Of a stretch of 64,000 nt of DNA, positions 47,288-55,866 are shown piece by piece; the first letter of the stretch is position 1; the number at the start of each line of letters is the position of its first letter. The notes below the pieces were generated by a model. It was given only the letters and a program-made list of their open reading frames with translations. It was not told the DNA's origin and did no database searches. The translations under genes were made by a program, and so were the position numbers. Source of the stretch: Haloimpatiens sp042688525 (GTDB taxonomy: Bacteria; Bacillota; Clostridia; Clostridiales; Clostridiaceae); contig NZ_JBHWAB010000001.1 in the NCBI RefSeq assembly GCF_042688525.2, positions 2,790,001 through 2,854,000 of the forward strand. The letters are read 5' to 3'.

Positions 47288-47363
47288 TTTTTTCCTCCAT
47301 TTTGGTTTGTATTGTAATAGAATATAAGTCCCTCCCAAGCCAAAATGCGTCAAAAATGCATGC

Positions 47364-47394
47364 AAAAAAGCCTAAGTAATCTTTACCTAGGCTT
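47364..47394 (-). terminator. Rho-independent terminator of the small peptide gene
   Basis: On the minus strand AAGCCTAGGTAA and TTACTTAGGCTT flank a short AGA loop (one mismatch), followed by TTTTTT. It separates the peptide gene from the MFS gene. Confidence 0.8.
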
Positions 47395-47441
47395 AATGTA
47401 TTCTTATACATTTATATATTCTAAGTTGCAAGATTTTACTT

Positions 47442-47561
47442 TCAGTTTTTCAAAACATATTCATTTTTAGACGCACCTATCCCTAATGCTCCAAAAGTGA
47501 ATGTTTCATTTACAAATACATTCATATACTTAAGTATATATGAAGTAAACTGAAAGTTCAT
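47442..47561 (-). CDS. Small peptide gene, 39 aa, unknown function
   Basis: ATG at 47561 is preceded by GGAGGTGTAAAG, a near-perfect ribosome binding site. The product begins MNFQFTSYILKYMNVFVNE and ends in a Gly/Ala-rich stretch (FTFGALGIGASKNEYVLKN). It is followed about 50 bp later by a strong terminator, so it looks like a self-contained transcription unit. I recognise no family. It could be a bacteriocin or signalling peptide handled by the MFS exporter next door; that is speculation. Confidence 0.5.
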   Translation of the reverse strand: MNFQFTSYILKYMNVFVNETFTFGALGIGASKNEYVLKN

Positions 47562-47745
47562 CTTTACACCTCCTTGTATAATGTAGTCATAACATTCAAT
47601 AGAAAACTATCTATTATTCTAACGAACATTACGACAAATCTTTTTATTATTATTCTAATTATTTCTGCCCGATAGGGCGTTCATTTTACATCTAAACTAA
47701 GTTTTCTATTAAAGTCAAATTGAAACCTATACAGTTAAATATTTT
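47562..47745. other. Intergenic region between peptide gene and IS110 element
   Basis: No gene. It contains a GCCC/GGGC mini-hairpin near 47668 and an inverted pair AATAGAAAAC (47598) / GTTTTCTATT (47701). The left end of the insertion sequence probably lies here; IS110 elements lack clear terminal inverted repeats, so I cannot fix it. Confidence 0.4.
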
Positions 47746-47747
47746 GG

Positions 47748-47753
47748 TATAAT
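47748..47753 (+). promoter_or_regulatory. Extended -10 promoter of the IS110 element
   Basis: TGGTATAAT is a good extended -10 (TGnTATAAT). A possible -35 TTGAAA lies too far upstream (22 bp), which fits an extended -10 promoter. It would start an RNA at about 47760. Confidence 0.55.
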
Positions 47754-47759
47754 ATCTCC

Positions 47760-47935
47760 TGAATAGAGGATAGATGTACACCTCCTGGGAGTGACTCTGT
47801 CGAGTCATTTATACCCGTGAATTAGCGTATCATTCCATCAGTGAGAACTCTATGTTTAGCTGGTTGGGTTTCCTTTTGGGAATTACCCGTGTCACAAACA
47901 AGGTTATAGAATTACTGATAGAAATGGAATATCTA
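47760..47935 (+). ncRNA. Putative IS110 bridge RNA
   Basis: A noncoding stretch upstream of the transposase with dense complementarity: CTCC/GGAG near 47782, GACTC/GAGTC around a TGTC loop near 47800, GGGT...ACCC around TTTT (47866-47888), and a long-range stem ATTCCAT (47832) with ATGGAAT (47924) plus ATCAGT (47837) with ACTGAT (47914). Stem-loops with internal loops in the 5' noncoding end are the hallmark of IS110 bridge RNAs, which pair with donor and target DNA. The loop assignments are not worked out. Confidence 0.6.
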
Positions 47936-47966
47936 TTCTATCTCAAAAATAAAGGAGATAATACAC

Positions 47967-48146
47967 ATGAGTAAATTTTTATATAAACCAACAGTTGGAA
48001 TTGATGTATCAGCAGATTTTTCAGTAGTAGCTATTCTGGCACCTAACGGTGAAATTTACAGAAAGCCTTTTAAGATTAAACATAATAGAGATGGTTTTGA
48101 TTACCTAGTAGATCAAATAAAAAAAGCGGAAGAAGGTTTAACATGA
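47967..48146 (+). CDS. IS110 transposase, N-terminal fragment (first catalytic Asp)
   Basis: 59 aa. It holds the start of the RuvC-like DEDD domain, with the first catalytic Asp in TVGIDVSADFSVVAIL. Start after AAAGGAGAT. The frame ends in TGA overlapping the ATG of the next frame (ATGA). An intact IS110 transposase would continue in the -1 frame, so this is a broken gene, a programmed frameshift, or a translationally coupled pair. Confidence 0.75.
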   Translation: MSKFLYKPTVGIDVSADFSVVAILAPNGEIYRKPFKIKHNRDGFDYLVDQIKKAEEGLT

Positions 48147-49261
48147 AAACTGGCATTTTCATGGAATCTACTGGTGTTTATCACCTTACTCTTTTCCACT
48201 TTCTTAAAGATAAGTTCGAAACATTTATCTTTAATCCACTCATTACTAATAGTAACAAAAATAGTGGAATAAGAAAAGTGAAAAATGATAAAAGTGATGC
48301 AATATCCATCGCTAAAATAGGTAAATTTCAATCTGTTAAATGTTCTTCTGCATTCGATGTTGAAATTTATACCTTAAAATCTCTCTGCAGAGACTACTAT
48401 AAATTAACAGATACTAAATCTACTTATAAGAAAAAATTATCTACTGACTTAAGAGTTATTTTTCCTGGATACAATTCCGTATTTTCAAATATTACGTGTA
48501 AAACTTCTTTAGCTATACTTAAGCAATTTACTAGTCCACAAGCCATTCTTGATGCAGATAGAGAGATTTTGATAGAAATCATTTCTAGCAATTCAAGAAA
48601 AGGACTAAACTATAGTGAAAATCTTTATAAAAAACTGATTCTTATTTCCCAAGAAGCACTCTATATTGGGATAAAGTCGTCTAGCTTATTTGTAAAAATC
48701 ACTAATACAATTTCATTGATAGAAACCTTAGAAACTCAACTTGAATGTTTGCTGAAGGAAATACATTCACTTATAAAAAGCCGTAGGCTTCCAGAGACAT
48801 TTATTAAAAACATCCAATTAATATACTCAATACCTGGTATTGGTGAATTAACAGCAATAACTATAATGAGTGAAATTGGTGACATCAACGGTTTTCTTAA
48901 GCCTAAGCATTTAATTGCATATTTTGGTATCGATCCTTCTGTTAATCAATCAGGCAAATTCAACAGTGATAGAAATAAAATGTCTAAGCGTGGTACCAGA
49001 ATCGGACGCCGAGCCTTATATGCTATCGCATTAGCATCCGTGAGAACTAACAAAAATGGTAAACCTAACAATGAAGTTTTGCTTAAATACTACAAAGAAA
49101 ATCTTAAAGGTAAAAAGAAAAAAGTGGCTTTAGGTGCTGTTATGAACAAACTAATCAAGTACATATTCTCGGTTCTTAAAAACCAGAAACCTTTTGAGAT
49201 TAGAGATCCTAAGATACACGAGAAAATGTATCTTCAAAATCAATGTAAAACAGTAGCCTAA
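48143..49261 (+). CDS. IS110 transposase, main part
   Basis: 372 aa. It continues the DEDD domain with the Glu in FMESTGVYHL and the paired Asp in VKNDKSDAISIAK, followed by a coiled-coil region and the C-terminal Transposase_20 domain (IYSIPGIGELTAITIMSEIG, YFGIDPSVNQSGKF). The conserved catalytic Ser lies in KMSKRGTRIGRRAL. All residues but the first Asp are in this frame. It catalyses recombination guided by the bridge RNA in this family. Confidence 0.88.
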   Translation: MKTGIFMESTGVYHLTLFHFLKDKFETFIFNPLITNSNKNSGIRKVKNDKSDAISIAKIGKFQSVKCSSAFDVEIYTLKSLCRDYYKLTDTKSTYKKKLSTDLRVIFPGYNSVFSNITCKTSLAILKQFTSPQAILDADREILIEIISSNSRKGLNYSENLYKKLILISQEALYIGIKSSSLFVKITNTISLIETLETQLECLLKEIHSLIKSRRLPETFIKNIQLIYSIPGIGELTAITIMSEIGDINGFLKPKHLIAYFGIDPSVNQSGKFNSDRNKMSKRGTRIGRRALYAIALASVRTNKNGKPNNEVLLKYYKENLKGKKKKVALGAVMNKLIKYIFSVLKNQKPFEIRDPKIHEKMYLQNQCKTVA

Positions 49262-49708
49262 TCGGCTTTAAACCCAAATAATAAATTAGAGAGCTATTGT
49301 TCGTATTTTTACAATAGCTAGCTTTGCTATACCCTAATTTAAAAATAAATTTTTTTAAAAAAACTATTGACTATTACTAGCTGGTCTAAATTCAAATCTA
49401 TACAATCATTATATTTGAAATTATTATATTTGTAAATATGGATTTTTTATTCTCTGCACTTTATACTTTGTACATCAATTATACTCTATTTTGTTTTACA
49501 AAAATAATTTATAATATTAAAACTTATTCCATATCATAAACATATATAATCTTCCTTTCCAAAGTTAAAATATAAGTATATAATTTACATATAAATAAAA
49601 TTCTTACCTCATATATAGGTATAATAAAAATCACATAATTCAACTTTCGGAGTAAAAAAATACTACTTAGCGAAAGACTTTCTAACAAAATAGAAAGGAG
49701 ACTCTATC
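49262..49708. other. Intergenic region between IS110 and the large multidomain gene
   Basis: About 450 bp with no gene. The left part is the right end of the insertion sequence (a CTATTGT/ACAATAG hairpin near 49293-49318). The right part holds a half copy of the palindromic repeat (49640-49676) and the ribosome binding site of the next gene. Confidence 0.6.
49640..49676 (+). repeat. Palindromic repeat, left half copy (5)
   Basis: TCAACTTTCGGAGTAAAAA to CTACTTAGCGAAAG matches the outer left arm of the repeat and stops where the arm would continue GGAAATGATAT. The matching right half lies at 57013-57041, so the pair brackets the genes at 49709-56913. Confidence 0.75.
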
Positions 49709-52700
49709 ATGAAAATACTCTCTTTTAACAATATATATAATGCTATAAATAAAAAACTTTTAAGTTCTAAATGGTTAAACAATTTAGAACTTAATAAAAA
49801 TTTTATATTAAATCATTTAAATAATTCAGAATTCATAGAAAAATTAAAAAGCATAGTTACGTCAAAAGATTTTAGCTGCAAATCCACACTGAATTTATGT
49901 ATAAATATATTAGAAGATTCAGTTCCTGAAAATGTTGATATTCCAAAAGACTGGTTAAAATATATATATGAATATACACTTTATAAATCTTTTCCTGATG
50001 CAGTAAATATAACTCTTTTAGAAAAATTAAAAACTCCTTGTGAAATTTACCTTAGAATCTTTAAAGTACTATGTGAATATGAAAAATTTTGTAAAAACAA
50101 TACTTGGCAAAGTAAATATCCTTTAATTTTTCTTTCCTATGAAGAAAAAAAACAATTGGAACGACCACAGGAATACTCTACTTTTGTAAGAGTTTTTAAA
50201 AAAGATAATATATATGAAATGATGAAATTAAACAAAGAAGTAATGGGATTTAATACAATAGATCATATATGTGGAGTACATTTTTTATCCTTATTTATTG
50301 CTCGTCAACTTAAAGAAATTGATGTACCACTTGACCTTGGTAGAGTATCTGGAGCTGCTGCCGGACACGATATAGGCAAATATGGTTGTAAAGGCAGTGA
50401 ACTTAAACGAGTTCCTAGACTTCATTATTACTACACTGATGTTTGGTTTAAAGAATTTAATATAAATTACATAAGAAATATAGCAATAAACCATTCTACC
50501 TGGGACTTAGAACTTGAAAATTTATCTCTTGAATCATTAATACTTATTTACAGTGACTTTAGAGTAAAAAATAAAGAAACACCTAATGGTCAAAAGATGC
50601 ATATATTTAACCTTAAAGATTCTTTTGATGTTATTCTAAATAAACTAGAAAATTTAGATATAAAAAAAGAAAAACGTTACAAAAAAGTATATTCTAAACT
50701 AAAAGATTTTGAGAATTTTTTAATCAATCTAGGCATTAGTGTAAATCCCAATACTTTACCTTCTATAAAAGAAGTTAGCTCTCCTAATTATTCTTTAATG
50801 CATTGTAATGAAATTGTTGAAAATTTAAAATTTCTATCTATAAAACATAATATTAGTTTAATGTATCAATTGAGAGATGAATATTCATTAGATAAAATAC
50901 TAGAACAAGCACGAAGTGAAAAAGACTGGAAAAAGCTAAGACAATACATAAGAGTATTTAAAGAATATTCAACCTATTTAACTCAAGGTCAAAAAATTCA
51001 AACAATAAAATTTTTATATGAAAACCTAATACATCCAGAAGATGATATACGAAGACATTGTGCAGAATTGATTGGTTTTATTATTGCAACCCTTGATGAA
51101 GAATATAGAAAAGAACTTCCACAAGATGTTAAACTTTCAAGCAATGTAAGCATTCATATACTAAGAGAATATATGAATTTATTGCTTTATCCAAGTTATA
51201 AATTTATACCTAAACATAGAACTTGGATTGGATACAGTGTAAAAATTATGGTGGATTCATTATTTTCAAATTGCAGAAAAGATTTACTTATACATTATAG
51301 GAGCATCATTCTATCATTTTTTAATAAAAATAATTATAAAACATTAGAAACTCAACTGTTTTTGATAGAAATGGCAAAATATATACCTCTTGATCCCTAT
51401 GAAAAAGATTTAGAAATACTATTTGATTATATTTACAATGTGGTAGAAAATCATGATAGCACTTTAAGGCTTTCTGCATTAGAAACTACTTACAATATAA
51501 TATCTAAATTAAATTATCATAATAATTTTGTAGATAAAATAAAGACTTTTTTAATAAATAGTAAATCAAAATGTAAAATGGCTTCAGAAAATTTATTATT
51601 GTATAAACTTAGTAAACTTCTTAATTTAGAAAATGTAGATAAATTTAAATATAACTGTACATTTAGTAAAAATAAAATACAAAAAATATTCTTAAGTAAT
51701 TTAAAAACTGCTACTAACTGGATTAATAAGAAAAACCAAATAGATGTTTTATTATCCCATTCTTTCAATAATATTAATTCTGAAGGCCTTCACACTTGTT
51801 TACACCTTTGTAATCTTTTGAAGGTAAGTGATATTGAAACTGTAAGAAATAGAGCTGGGCGAGCAATTTTAAAACTAATTCCTCATCTATCTTTGGCAGA
51901 AAGAAATGAAGTATGTGTAGAACTTCTAAGAGCGCTTGAAATAGAAGGACATAGATTTACAGAATATATCCCTAGATATTTAGGAGAAATAATCTTATAC
52001 CTACAGCCTAAAGAGCTTGATGAAATAATTGATGATTTGATTTTAAAAATAAAACAGGCTAAACCAAATATAAAAACTCTACTTTTGAAAACAATTAGTA
52101 TAGCAATTACTAATTATCCTAAATACAAAACAAGATTTAAAGAAAAGAAGCATACATACGATAAACGCTTAATTACAATGCTTGATATCTTACTCAATGG
52201 AATTGGTGATTATAAAATCGTAGTAAAACAATCTGCATTAACTATATTTGGGAGTGATATATTTGGCTCTAAAAATTTAAATTTGGAAGAAAAAAATTCT
52301 ATTTTTAAACTTGTATCTAAAAAAATCCTAACCCTTATAAATGATAATAAAAGTAATGAATTGCTATTTTTAACAAATTGTATAGCTTTAAATAATGTAT
52401 ATAAATTTATAAGTGATTATGTTTTCTTCAAAGGGTATATTGATTTACCTATTCCAAAAAAAATAGCTTTTTTCCCTGGAACCTTTGATCCTTTTTCTAT
52501 TAGTCATAAGCAAATTGCCCAACACATAAGGGATTTAGGTTTTGAAGTTTATTTAAGTATAGATGAATTTTCATGGTCTAAACGAACATTGCCAAATTTA
52601 CTTAGAAAAAAAATAATTAGTATGTCTATTGCTGATGAATTAAATATATATATATATCCAGATGAATTTCAAACTAATATATCAAATAATGAAGATTTAA

Positions 52701-54559
52701 AAACATTGAAAAATAATTTCCCATGCTCTGAAGTATATATTGTGGTTGGAAGTGATGTAATTTTAAATGCTTCATGTTATCAAAATAAAATAACACAAAA
52801 TTCAATTCATACATTTCCTCATATAATATTTGAACGAGGTAATAATAAAAATTTAAAAGATGCATCAAAGAAAATATGTAATAAAATAGAATTGTTAAAA
52901 CTTCCAAAAAAATATTCCAAAATAAGTTCTACACGAATTAGAAGTTATATTGATGAAAACAGAGATATATCAAGTTTAATAGATCCACTGGCTCAACAAT
53001 ATATATATGAATATGGTTTTTACCAAAAAGAACCTGAAGATAAATCTTTGATGAAATATTATTCAATTGACTTAGAAATTGTAGAAAATTTAAATGAAAA
53101 TTTAATTAATGAACTAAAAAACATCTTACCAATAGAAGTAAACAAGTTACTTAAATATTTTAATGAATTTTTTATGAAACCTTCTTCTAGAATTTTATTA
53201 CTTAGAGATAGTATATCTAAAAAACTTCTTGGTTTTTCAAGCTTCTATTGGATTCGTTCCAGTATGTTATACAATGAATTAAAAGATTTAGAACTTTCAA
53301 AATATGTAAGAGAAAATAGTACTGGAAGAATAATTCTTATAGATAATTTATTTGTTTTTAATAAAGATAAAAACTCTTACTTAAATCAAATATTAGTAAC
53401 TGAAACTTTAGCCTTTTGTATATCTAAAGACTATGAATATGCATTATATAATAGTAAGTTTAAAGAAACATTTTCTGAAAATATATATGAACTTTTAAAA
53501 CTTCAAGGTTTTGTAGAAATGCCTTCTAAAAATAAATTTCCTATTCTTGCAGTTAACATGAGTACTCCTTGTGTTTTAAATTTAGATATGGACAATATAA
53601 TAAAAGAACCCTTTAGAAATAATACTAAAATTAAAAATTGTATTTATGAATCACGAAAATATCTACAAAAAGTTTTAACAGAATTATATCCTGGTGAACT
53701 TGTATTATCCTTTGATTGTAACATGACACATAATTCAATAATCAAAAAAATTTGTAATGAAAACAATGTATCAACTAAAATTAGTAAAATACGAAAATTA
53801 GGAACATCAATGTGTGTACCTTATGGTGATATATTAGATAAATATATAGTTCCAAATACTGTAACTAAATCTCTGCATACTGAAAAATATTTTGATGCTG
53901 ATATGAAAAATTTTTCTATAGGAGAATTCCCTCATTACTTAAATTTAAAAAATCAAATAAAAATGTTAAATTCTTTTAATAGACCTATAATTTTAGTGGA
54001 CAATTTACTCCATAAAGGTCATAGAATAAGTGCTCTAGATCCTTTGTTTAAAGAACAACATATGAATGTTCAAAGAATAATAGTAGGTATAATGTCTGGT
54101 AGAGGTAAGGATTTAATGGATATTCAAAATTATGATGTAAATAGTGTGTACTTTATTCCTAGACTTAAACTTTGGTTTAATGAAAGTGCTCTTTATCCTT
54201 TTATAGGTGGAGATGCTTTATGGAGAGGCTTTTTTCCTAAAAGAAATTTAATTCCTTCTATTAATTTAATAATGCCCTATACTTATCCTTCTTTTATTAA
54301 AAATGCATCTACTGAATCAGTTTATAATATTTCAAAAATATGTATTGAAAATTCTATTGATATTTTAACTGCTATTGAAGAACAATTTCACATTATAATG
54401 CAGCGCAATTTAACACTTTTTTCACTTGGTGAAGTTTTTACTATCCCTAGATGTCCTGATCAAGGTAAAGATATAGAATATAATTTAAATATAAATCCGT
54501 CATATTATCTTAAAAATGACTTAGAATTACTAAATAGATTCAAACCCATAATAAAGTAA
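49709..54559 (+). CDS. Giant multidomain protein: HD hydrolase, helical repeats, NMNAT-like, acetyltransferase-like, PRTase-like
   Basis: 1616 aa. About 180-310: HD domain (DHICGVHFLSL, AAAGHDIGKYG, INHSTWDLE). About 380-890: long alpha-helical repeat region, HEAT-like (for example HPEDDIRRHCAELIGFII, RNRAGRAILKLIPHL). About 918-1090: nucleotidyltransferase of the NMNAT/NadD type, with FPGTFDPFSISHKQ and the hallmark ISSTRIRSYI. About 1110-1270: GNAT-like segment. About 1320-1500: phosphoribosyltransferase-like region with ILVDNLLHKGHRIS in the PRPP-loop position. No signal peptide. It starts an operon with a dehydrogenase-like and a flavoprotein gene, pointing to NAD or nucleotide metabolism or repair. 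I do not know a described function. Confidence 0.75.
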   Translation: MKILSFNNIYNAINKKLLSSKWLNNLELNKNFILNHLNNSEFIEKLKSIVTSKDFSCKSTLNLCINILEDSVPENVDIPKDWLKYIYEYTLYKSFPDAVNITLLEKLKTPCEIYLRIFKVLCEYEKFCKNNTWQSKYPLIFLSYEEKKQLERPQEYSTFVRVFKKDNIYEMMKLNKEVMGFNTIDHICGVHFLSLFIARQLKEIDVPLDLGRVSGAAAGHDIGKYGCKGSELKRVPRLHYYYTDVWFKEFNINYIRNIAINHSTWDLELENLSLESLILIYSDFRVKNKETPNGQKMHIFNLKDSFDVILNKLENLDIKKEKRYKKVYSKLKDFENFLINLGISVNPNTLPSIKEVSSPNYSLMHCNEIVENLKFLSIKHNISLMYQLRDEYSLDKILEQARSEKDWKKLRQYIRVFKEYSTYLTQGQKIQTIKFLYENLIHPEDDIRRHCAELIGFIIATLDEEYRKELPQDVKLSSNVSIHILREYMNLLLYPSYKFIPKHRTWIGYSVKIMVDSLFSNCRKDLLIHYRSIILSFFNKNNYKTLETQLFLIEMAKYIPLDPYEKDLEILFDYIYNVVENHDSTLRLSALETTYNIISKLNYHNNFVDKIKTFLINSKSKCKMASENLLLYKLSKLLNLENVDKFKYNCTFSKNKIQKIFLSNLKTATNWINKKNQIDVLLSHSFNNINSEGLHTCLHLCNLLKVSDIETVRNRAGRAILKLIPHLSLAERNEVCVELLRALEIEGHRFTEYIPRYLGEIILYLQPKELDEIIDDLILKIKQAKPNIKTLLLKTISIAITNYPKYKTRFKEKKHTYDKRLITMLDILLNGIGDYKIVVKQSALTIFGSDIFGSKNLNLEEKNSIFKLVSKKILTLINDNKSNELLFLTNCIALNNVYKFISDYVFFKGYIDLPIPKKIAFFPGTFDPFSISHKQIAQHIRDLGFEVYLSIDEFSWSKRTLPNLLRKKIISMSIADELNIYIYPDEFQTNISNNEDLKTLKNNFPCSEVYIVVGSDVILNASCYQNKITQNSIHTFPHIIFERGNNKNLKDASKKICNKIELLKLPKKYSKISSTRIRSYIDENRDISSLIDPLAQQYIYEYGFYQKEPEDKSLMKYYSIDLEIVENLNENLINELKNILPIEVNKLLKYFNEFFMKPSSRILLLRDSISKKLLGFSSFYWIRSSMLYNELKDLELSKYVRENSTGRIILIDNLFVFNKDKNSYLNQILVTETLAFCISKDYEYALYNSKFKETFSENIYELLKLQGFVEMPSKNKFPILAVNMSTPCVLNLDMDNIIKEPFRNNTKIKNCIYESRKYLQKVLTELYPGELVLSFDCNMTHNSIIKKICNENNVSTKISKIRKLGTSMCVPYGDILDKYIVPNTVTKSLHTEKYFDADMKNFSIGEFPHYLNLKNQIKMLNSFNRPIILVDNLLHKGHRISALDPLFKEQHMNVQRIIVGIMSGRGKDLMDIQNYDVNSVYFIPRLKLWFNESALYPFIGGDALWRGFFPKRNLIPSINLIMPYTYPSFIKNASTESVYNISKICIENSIDILTAIEEQFHIIMQRNLTLFSLGEVFTIPRCPDQGKDIEYNLNINPSYYLKNDLELLNRFKPIIK

Positions 54560-54573
54560 AGTGAGGTAATTAC

Positions 54574-55842
54574 ATGTATTTTTATACTCTAGATAATAAA
54601 CTTATGATAAGCAAAAATAAAATTATTTCATATAATAATATAAAAAATCTTAATGTAAAGGAAATTTGTGAAAAAGATATTTGTGATTTTAAAGGAAACA
54701 TATTTGCACTTAATAAGTTGGATCCTAGAAAATCAAAAAGAAGTTTTTGTGTAACAAATTCCAACTTATTATTTATAGAAAATGAAAGTTTAAATCTTTT
54801 AAAAAATCCTAAAACCTCTTGTGAAAATATTCCAAACTGGTTGACAGAATCAATTGCAAAGGATAGAGTTACTTCTTTAAATACAGAATATAAGAGCTGT
54901 TTAGATATATTAGATAGTAACTTTCCTATTTTATGTGCAGATAAACCTATAAAAATAAATGTTGTTGGATTAGGTGATGTAGGTGGAACTTTAATTACTG
55001 GACTTAGATTACTTGGAGAGCAATATATAAAACAAATTGGAATATACGATAAGGATATTAACAAAATGAAAAGATGGAAATTTGAAACTAATTGCATATT
55101 AGGACCTGATGCTGATAAAATGTATCCTGAAATTGTTATATGTGAAGAAGATAATTTATTTGATTGTGATATGTTTGTATTCTGTGTTTCAATAGGAGTA
55201 CCTAAAGTAGGTAATGAAAAACAAGATGTTAGAATCGCTCAACTTGAAGGAAATGCTAAAGTAATGAAATATTACGCAAAAAAAGCTAGAGAAAATAATT
55301 TTAAAGGTATTTTTGCAGTAGTATCAGATCCAGTAGATTTATTATGCAAATGTGCTTTTGAATATAGCAATACTGACGATAATGGTAATTTTGACCTTAA
55401 TGGACTTGCCCCTGAACAAATAAGAGGTTATGGTCTTGGAGTTATGCACGCTCGAGCTAATTATTATGCCAAAGACCTTGCAAAAGAATATTCAAAAGAA
55501 GGTAGAGCTTTTGGTCCTCATGGGGAAGGACTCATAATTGCAAATAGTATAAAAAACTATGATGAAAATATATCTGATATACTTACTGAAAAAACAAAAA
55601 AAGCAAATTTAGATGTTCGTGCTATAGGTTTTAAACCTTATATTGCACCAGCTCTTTCATCAGGCACACTTTCATTGTTAGCTACATTAAAATCTGAATG
55701 GAATTACAGCACAAACTTTTTAGGTGGAGTATTCTTTGGATGTAAAAATAAACTTACAAAAGCAGGACTTAAACTAGAAACCTTAGATATTCCAGAAGTA
55801 TTATTCAATAAAATGTGTTTAACATATAATATGTTAAAATAG
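54574..55842 (+). CDS. Lactate/malate dehydrogenase-superfamily protein with N-terminal extension
   Basis: 422 aa. About 125 N-terminal residues of unknown fold precede an LDH/MDH-type core: Rossmann INVVGLGDVGGTLITG, acidic IGIYDKD, VSDPVDLL in the place of the family's TNPVD, GLGVMHARANYY (compare ld.aR), and FGPHGEGLIIANSI with the catalytic-type His. Some active-site positions are altered (Ser-Asp for Thr-Asn), so the substrate may differ from lactate or malate. It follows the giant gene by 14 nt with ribosome binding site GTGAGGT. Confidence 0.75.
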   Translation: MYFYTLDNKLMISKNKIISYNNIKNLNVKEICEKDICDFKGNIFALNKLDPRKSKRSFCVTNSNLLFIENESLNLLKNPKTSCENIPNWLTESIAKDRVTSLNTEYKSCLDILDSNFPILCADKPIKINVVGLGDVGGTLITGLRLLGEQYIKQIGIYDKDINKMKRWKFETNCILGPDADKMYPEIVICEEDNLFDCDMFVFCVSIGVPKVGNEKQDVRIAQLEGNAKVMKYYAKKARENNFKGIFAVVSDPVDLLCKCAFEYSNTDDNGNFDLNGLAPEQIRGYGLGVMHARANYYAKDLAKEYSKEGRAFGPHGEGLIIANSIKNYDENISDILTEKTKKANLDVRAIGFKPYIAPALSSGTLSLLATLKSEWNYSTNFLGGVFFGCKNKLTKAGLKLETLDIPEVLFNKMCLTYNMLK

Positions 55843-55866
55843 TATGATTTTTGGGGATGTGATATT

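Larger units (their letters stand above)
47700..49300 (+). mobile_element. IS110-family insertion sequence (ends approximate)
   Basis: A DEDD-type transposase read as two overlapping frames (47967-49261) is preceded by about 200 bp of structured, less AT-rich noncoding DNA. IS110 elements carry a bridge RNA in this position. Ends are estimated only; no inverted repeats or target duplication can be seen, as is usual in this family. Confidence 0.75.

Noticed and set aside
47287..47365. N-terminal extension of the MFS protein from the ATG at 47365
   Set aside because: It would run from the terminator of the upstream peptide gene and lacks a binding site; the ATG at 47287 has GGAGG in place.
47598..47710. 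AATAGAAAAC / GTTTTCTATT inverted pair as terminal repeats of the IS110 element
   Set aside because: Both arms lie on the same side of the transposase; the family lacks terminal inverted repeats, and 10-bp AT-rich matches occur by chance here.
54582..55097. Minus-strand open frame of 171 codons
   Set aside because: Opposite the well-supported dehydrogenase-like gene, without start signal or recognisable motif.
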